Part shown: in pieces, positions 62,024-64,000 of the stretch
Layout: each line of letters starts with the position of its first letter
Numbering within the stretch: the stretch's first letter is position 1
Source: Acanthopleura granulata
Lineage: Eukaryota > Mollusca > Polyplacophora > Chitonida > Chitonidae
DNA length: 64,000 nucleotides
Reading direction: 5' to 3'
Assembly: GCA_016165875.1 (NCBI GenBank)
Contig: JABBOT010000012.1
Location: 6,851,534-6,915,533 of the forward strand
Made by a program: the position numbers and the translations under genes
Notes under the pieces: generated by a model
The model's database searches: none
Told to the model about the DNA's origin: nothing
The model's input: the letters and a program-made list of their open reading frames with translations, nothing else

Positions 62024-63611
62024 ATGGCGGAACATCAACAACAAGAGGGTTTTTCTCCACGTCAACAGCATTATTCCATGATGATGGAAGACCCTGCTCC
62101 TACAAACCCGGCGTTTTATGGTCAAAGTGGAGCAGCAGCTCAAAGTCCCTCCAGGTTATTGACAACTCAAGATGAGTTTCAGTTTGTACCGTCGAGTGGT
62201 GTTCCTGGTAAGAAATGGACTGAACGACATCATCTGAAGGCTAATTTTCGGCATTCTGTTGAAAAAAAAAGTAGAGTCGTTTCATTTACATCGTAAATTA
62301 TTCTGTCAAATGGAATTTTTTTTTAAAGGTTGAACTATTCAAAGATACGTGATGTGTGGTGAAAATCTTTGGTACATGTGCGATGAGTATTACATGTTTT
62401 GAAGCAAACTCTGAACACTGCCGAATTAATTCAGCAAGAAATTGTCAAATGTCATTTGTCTTCCCTTCTTATCTTTGGATTCTGATATTTACCTGTTAGG
62501 CTGATGTACCCATCAGACATACATATTAAAACATCAGTGTTTACCCCATTGAACTAGTACCGAAGACAGTAGCATACATTTAGTTCAGTGAAATGAAACG
62601 TCGATTGTGGCGATACTTTTCACAATTTGATGGCTGTTGGCGACATCAACTTTAGTGAAGGAACTGCCAAAACCAGTTTTTCCAGGGTATGCAGCAGATA
62701 GAATATCAAAGAAAATAGACTCAAAACCACACTGCCACAAGCTCCCTGGTGGACATCTTGCTCCTTGCTTTTCACAATTTTTTCCTGCATTTGCTAATCT
62801 AACTGCTGTGTTTGGAATATACTGAAAAAATTGTGTACCATGGATTGAATATTATAAATATGTAAATATAGTATTGTTTTTTCATGATTTATATGTTCAA
62901 GAAGAATGTAGAAATTCAAAAGAATAGGCCACCTTTAAATACAGTACAAATTATCTAAAAAGTCATTTTGTGCTGATTGTGAATATGGTTTTCAGGGTGT
63001 TTTTACATTTTATTTTGTTTTGTTTTTTTTTGTTTTTTTTTACAATGAATAAAGCGCAAATGAAAATTGAGGTCCTGAAGTGGGCTTTTGGGACTGTATT
63101 GAACAAGCTGAAGCACAGTGACATCACAGATTGTTTTAGTTGCGGGACTTGCTCTTATTGCTATATTTCTGTGTTCAGCATGAATATACATGTTGTACTA
63201 CTGTATCATTATGTGGAAATATATCATAGTGAATTAAAATTTTCTACCTGAAAAGAATCTGTAACATCAATGTGCCAATTCAGTATAAACCCAAAACACA
63301 AGTGTAGTCTAGAACCTAAATGATTTTTGCGTATTGTATATCTGTTGGGGTGCAAATATTGCTTCAGACATAAAGCACAGATTAAATTCCCAGAAGACCT
63401 GGTGATTATTTCTAATCCTTGATTTCTGTTTGTAATTGTTTTCAGGTTCTCCAACTGTAGAGGGCACCATCTCTGTTGAGAATGGTGACAAAGGGACTGG
63501 TTTCCATGGTATCAGGCAGAGGGGCGTGGCCTCCCAGTTCCTGGAGAACAGAGGCTTTGGTTGGCTCATGGAGGTTGAGGACTTGGATGAGGAGGAGCAA
63601 GCACCTCTGCT
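62024..63611 (+). CDS. YIPF4: YIPF4-like Golgi/ER Yip1-family membrane protein, 5' part
   Basis: Two coding exons: 62024-62207 and 63446-63611, then a donor (CT|gtatgt). The gene continues past the window end. The start has an ideal context (gccATGG). About 116 residues are encoded: a polar Gln/Ser/Pro-rich cytosolic N-terminus with DEFQFVPS, then QFLENRGFGWLMEVED and EEEQAPLL. These match the conserved (F/T)LRQRGYGWLLEVED...KPLL segment just before the first membrane span of YIPF4. Known family role: multi-span protein of the early secretory pathway and Golgi that interacts with Rab machinery. The membrane spans are outside the window. Confidence 0.85.
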
Positions 63612-64000
63612 GTATGTGAATGTCAGTGACTGTTGTTAGAGAATGCCACATGAAATTGATTGATTGGTGTTTTTCACTTATACAAGTAACTGACAAATCT
63701 TCATACATGTGACACCCAGACCGTTATTGACAGAGTTGAATAGCACCTCCCATCCAATAATAACCTGACCCATGAAACCTGTTCCCATTCACACTTGTTC
63801 ATGTAACAGGTTAACTTGTTGGGCGCAATAGCAGCAGCAACAAGTATCAAATTTTTTGATTAAATGATGTAATATTTTAACTGACAGTTGCAGTCGCTCA
63901 GATTGTTTTGATTGACATTGGTCATCTCTCAATAGAATGAAAAGCATTTTATAAGCTGTACAGCCACTACGTGCCCCTGAATGCAATTTTGACTCAATGC
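63612..64000 (+). other. YIPF4 intron to the window end
   Basis: A short 'gattgattggtgtttttcac' string near 63655 is a reversed SINE tail fragment. Nothing else was seen. Confidence 0.45.

Overview
This is a window of animal nuclear DNA, most likely from a mollusc. The evidence is spliced genes with GT-AG introns, conserved metazoan proteins, an AT-rich noncoding background full of TACATGTA-type palindromes, and many short interspersed elements. Several of those elements end in the 'gtacggcgtaaaacaccaatcaaataaa' style of tail that I associate with bivalve and gastropod genomes. The species was not identified. No prokaryotic, viral or CRISPR content was seen.

Layout. (1) Positions 1-3744, plus strand: the last four coding exons of a LAMP-family lysosomal membrane glycoprotein. 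(2) 3745-13746: gene-poor, convergent space between LAMP and the next gene. It holds SINE copies, a small MITE, a 16-copy 34-bp minisatellite and a 6-copy 19-bp minisatellite. (3) 13747-25952, minus strand: a complete group II p21-activated kinase (PAK4/mbt type) in nine coding exons, 619 aa. Its noncoding 5' part probably reaches about 38 kb. (4) 39713-47123, plus strand: a MACROD-type macrodomain ADP-ribosyl hydrolase in eleven coding exons, 498 aa, with a 9-copy 41-bp minisatellite in intron 4. (5) 47124-52570: convergent spacer. (6) 52571-60887, minus strand: a complete exonuclease 1 (EXO1) in eleven coding exons, 825 aa. (7) From 62024 to the window end, plus strand: the first two coding exons of a YIPF4-like Golgi membrane protein.

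The genes alternate in strand. This gives two divergent pairs that may share promoter regions (PAK4/MACROD and EXO1/YIPF4) and two convergent pairs (LAMP/PAK4 and MACROD/EXO1). I see no functional pathway joining them. All splice junctions quoted were assembled by hand from GT/AG sites, and phases were checked so that each mRNA stays open.

The most unusual signal is in the minisatellites. The 34-bp array carries a perfect estrogen-response-element palindrome (GGTCAnnnTGACC) in 12 of 16 units. The 41-bp array carries a direct-repeat-1 nuclear receptor site (GGTTCA n AGGTCA) in all 9 units. Whether a receptor binds them is untested.
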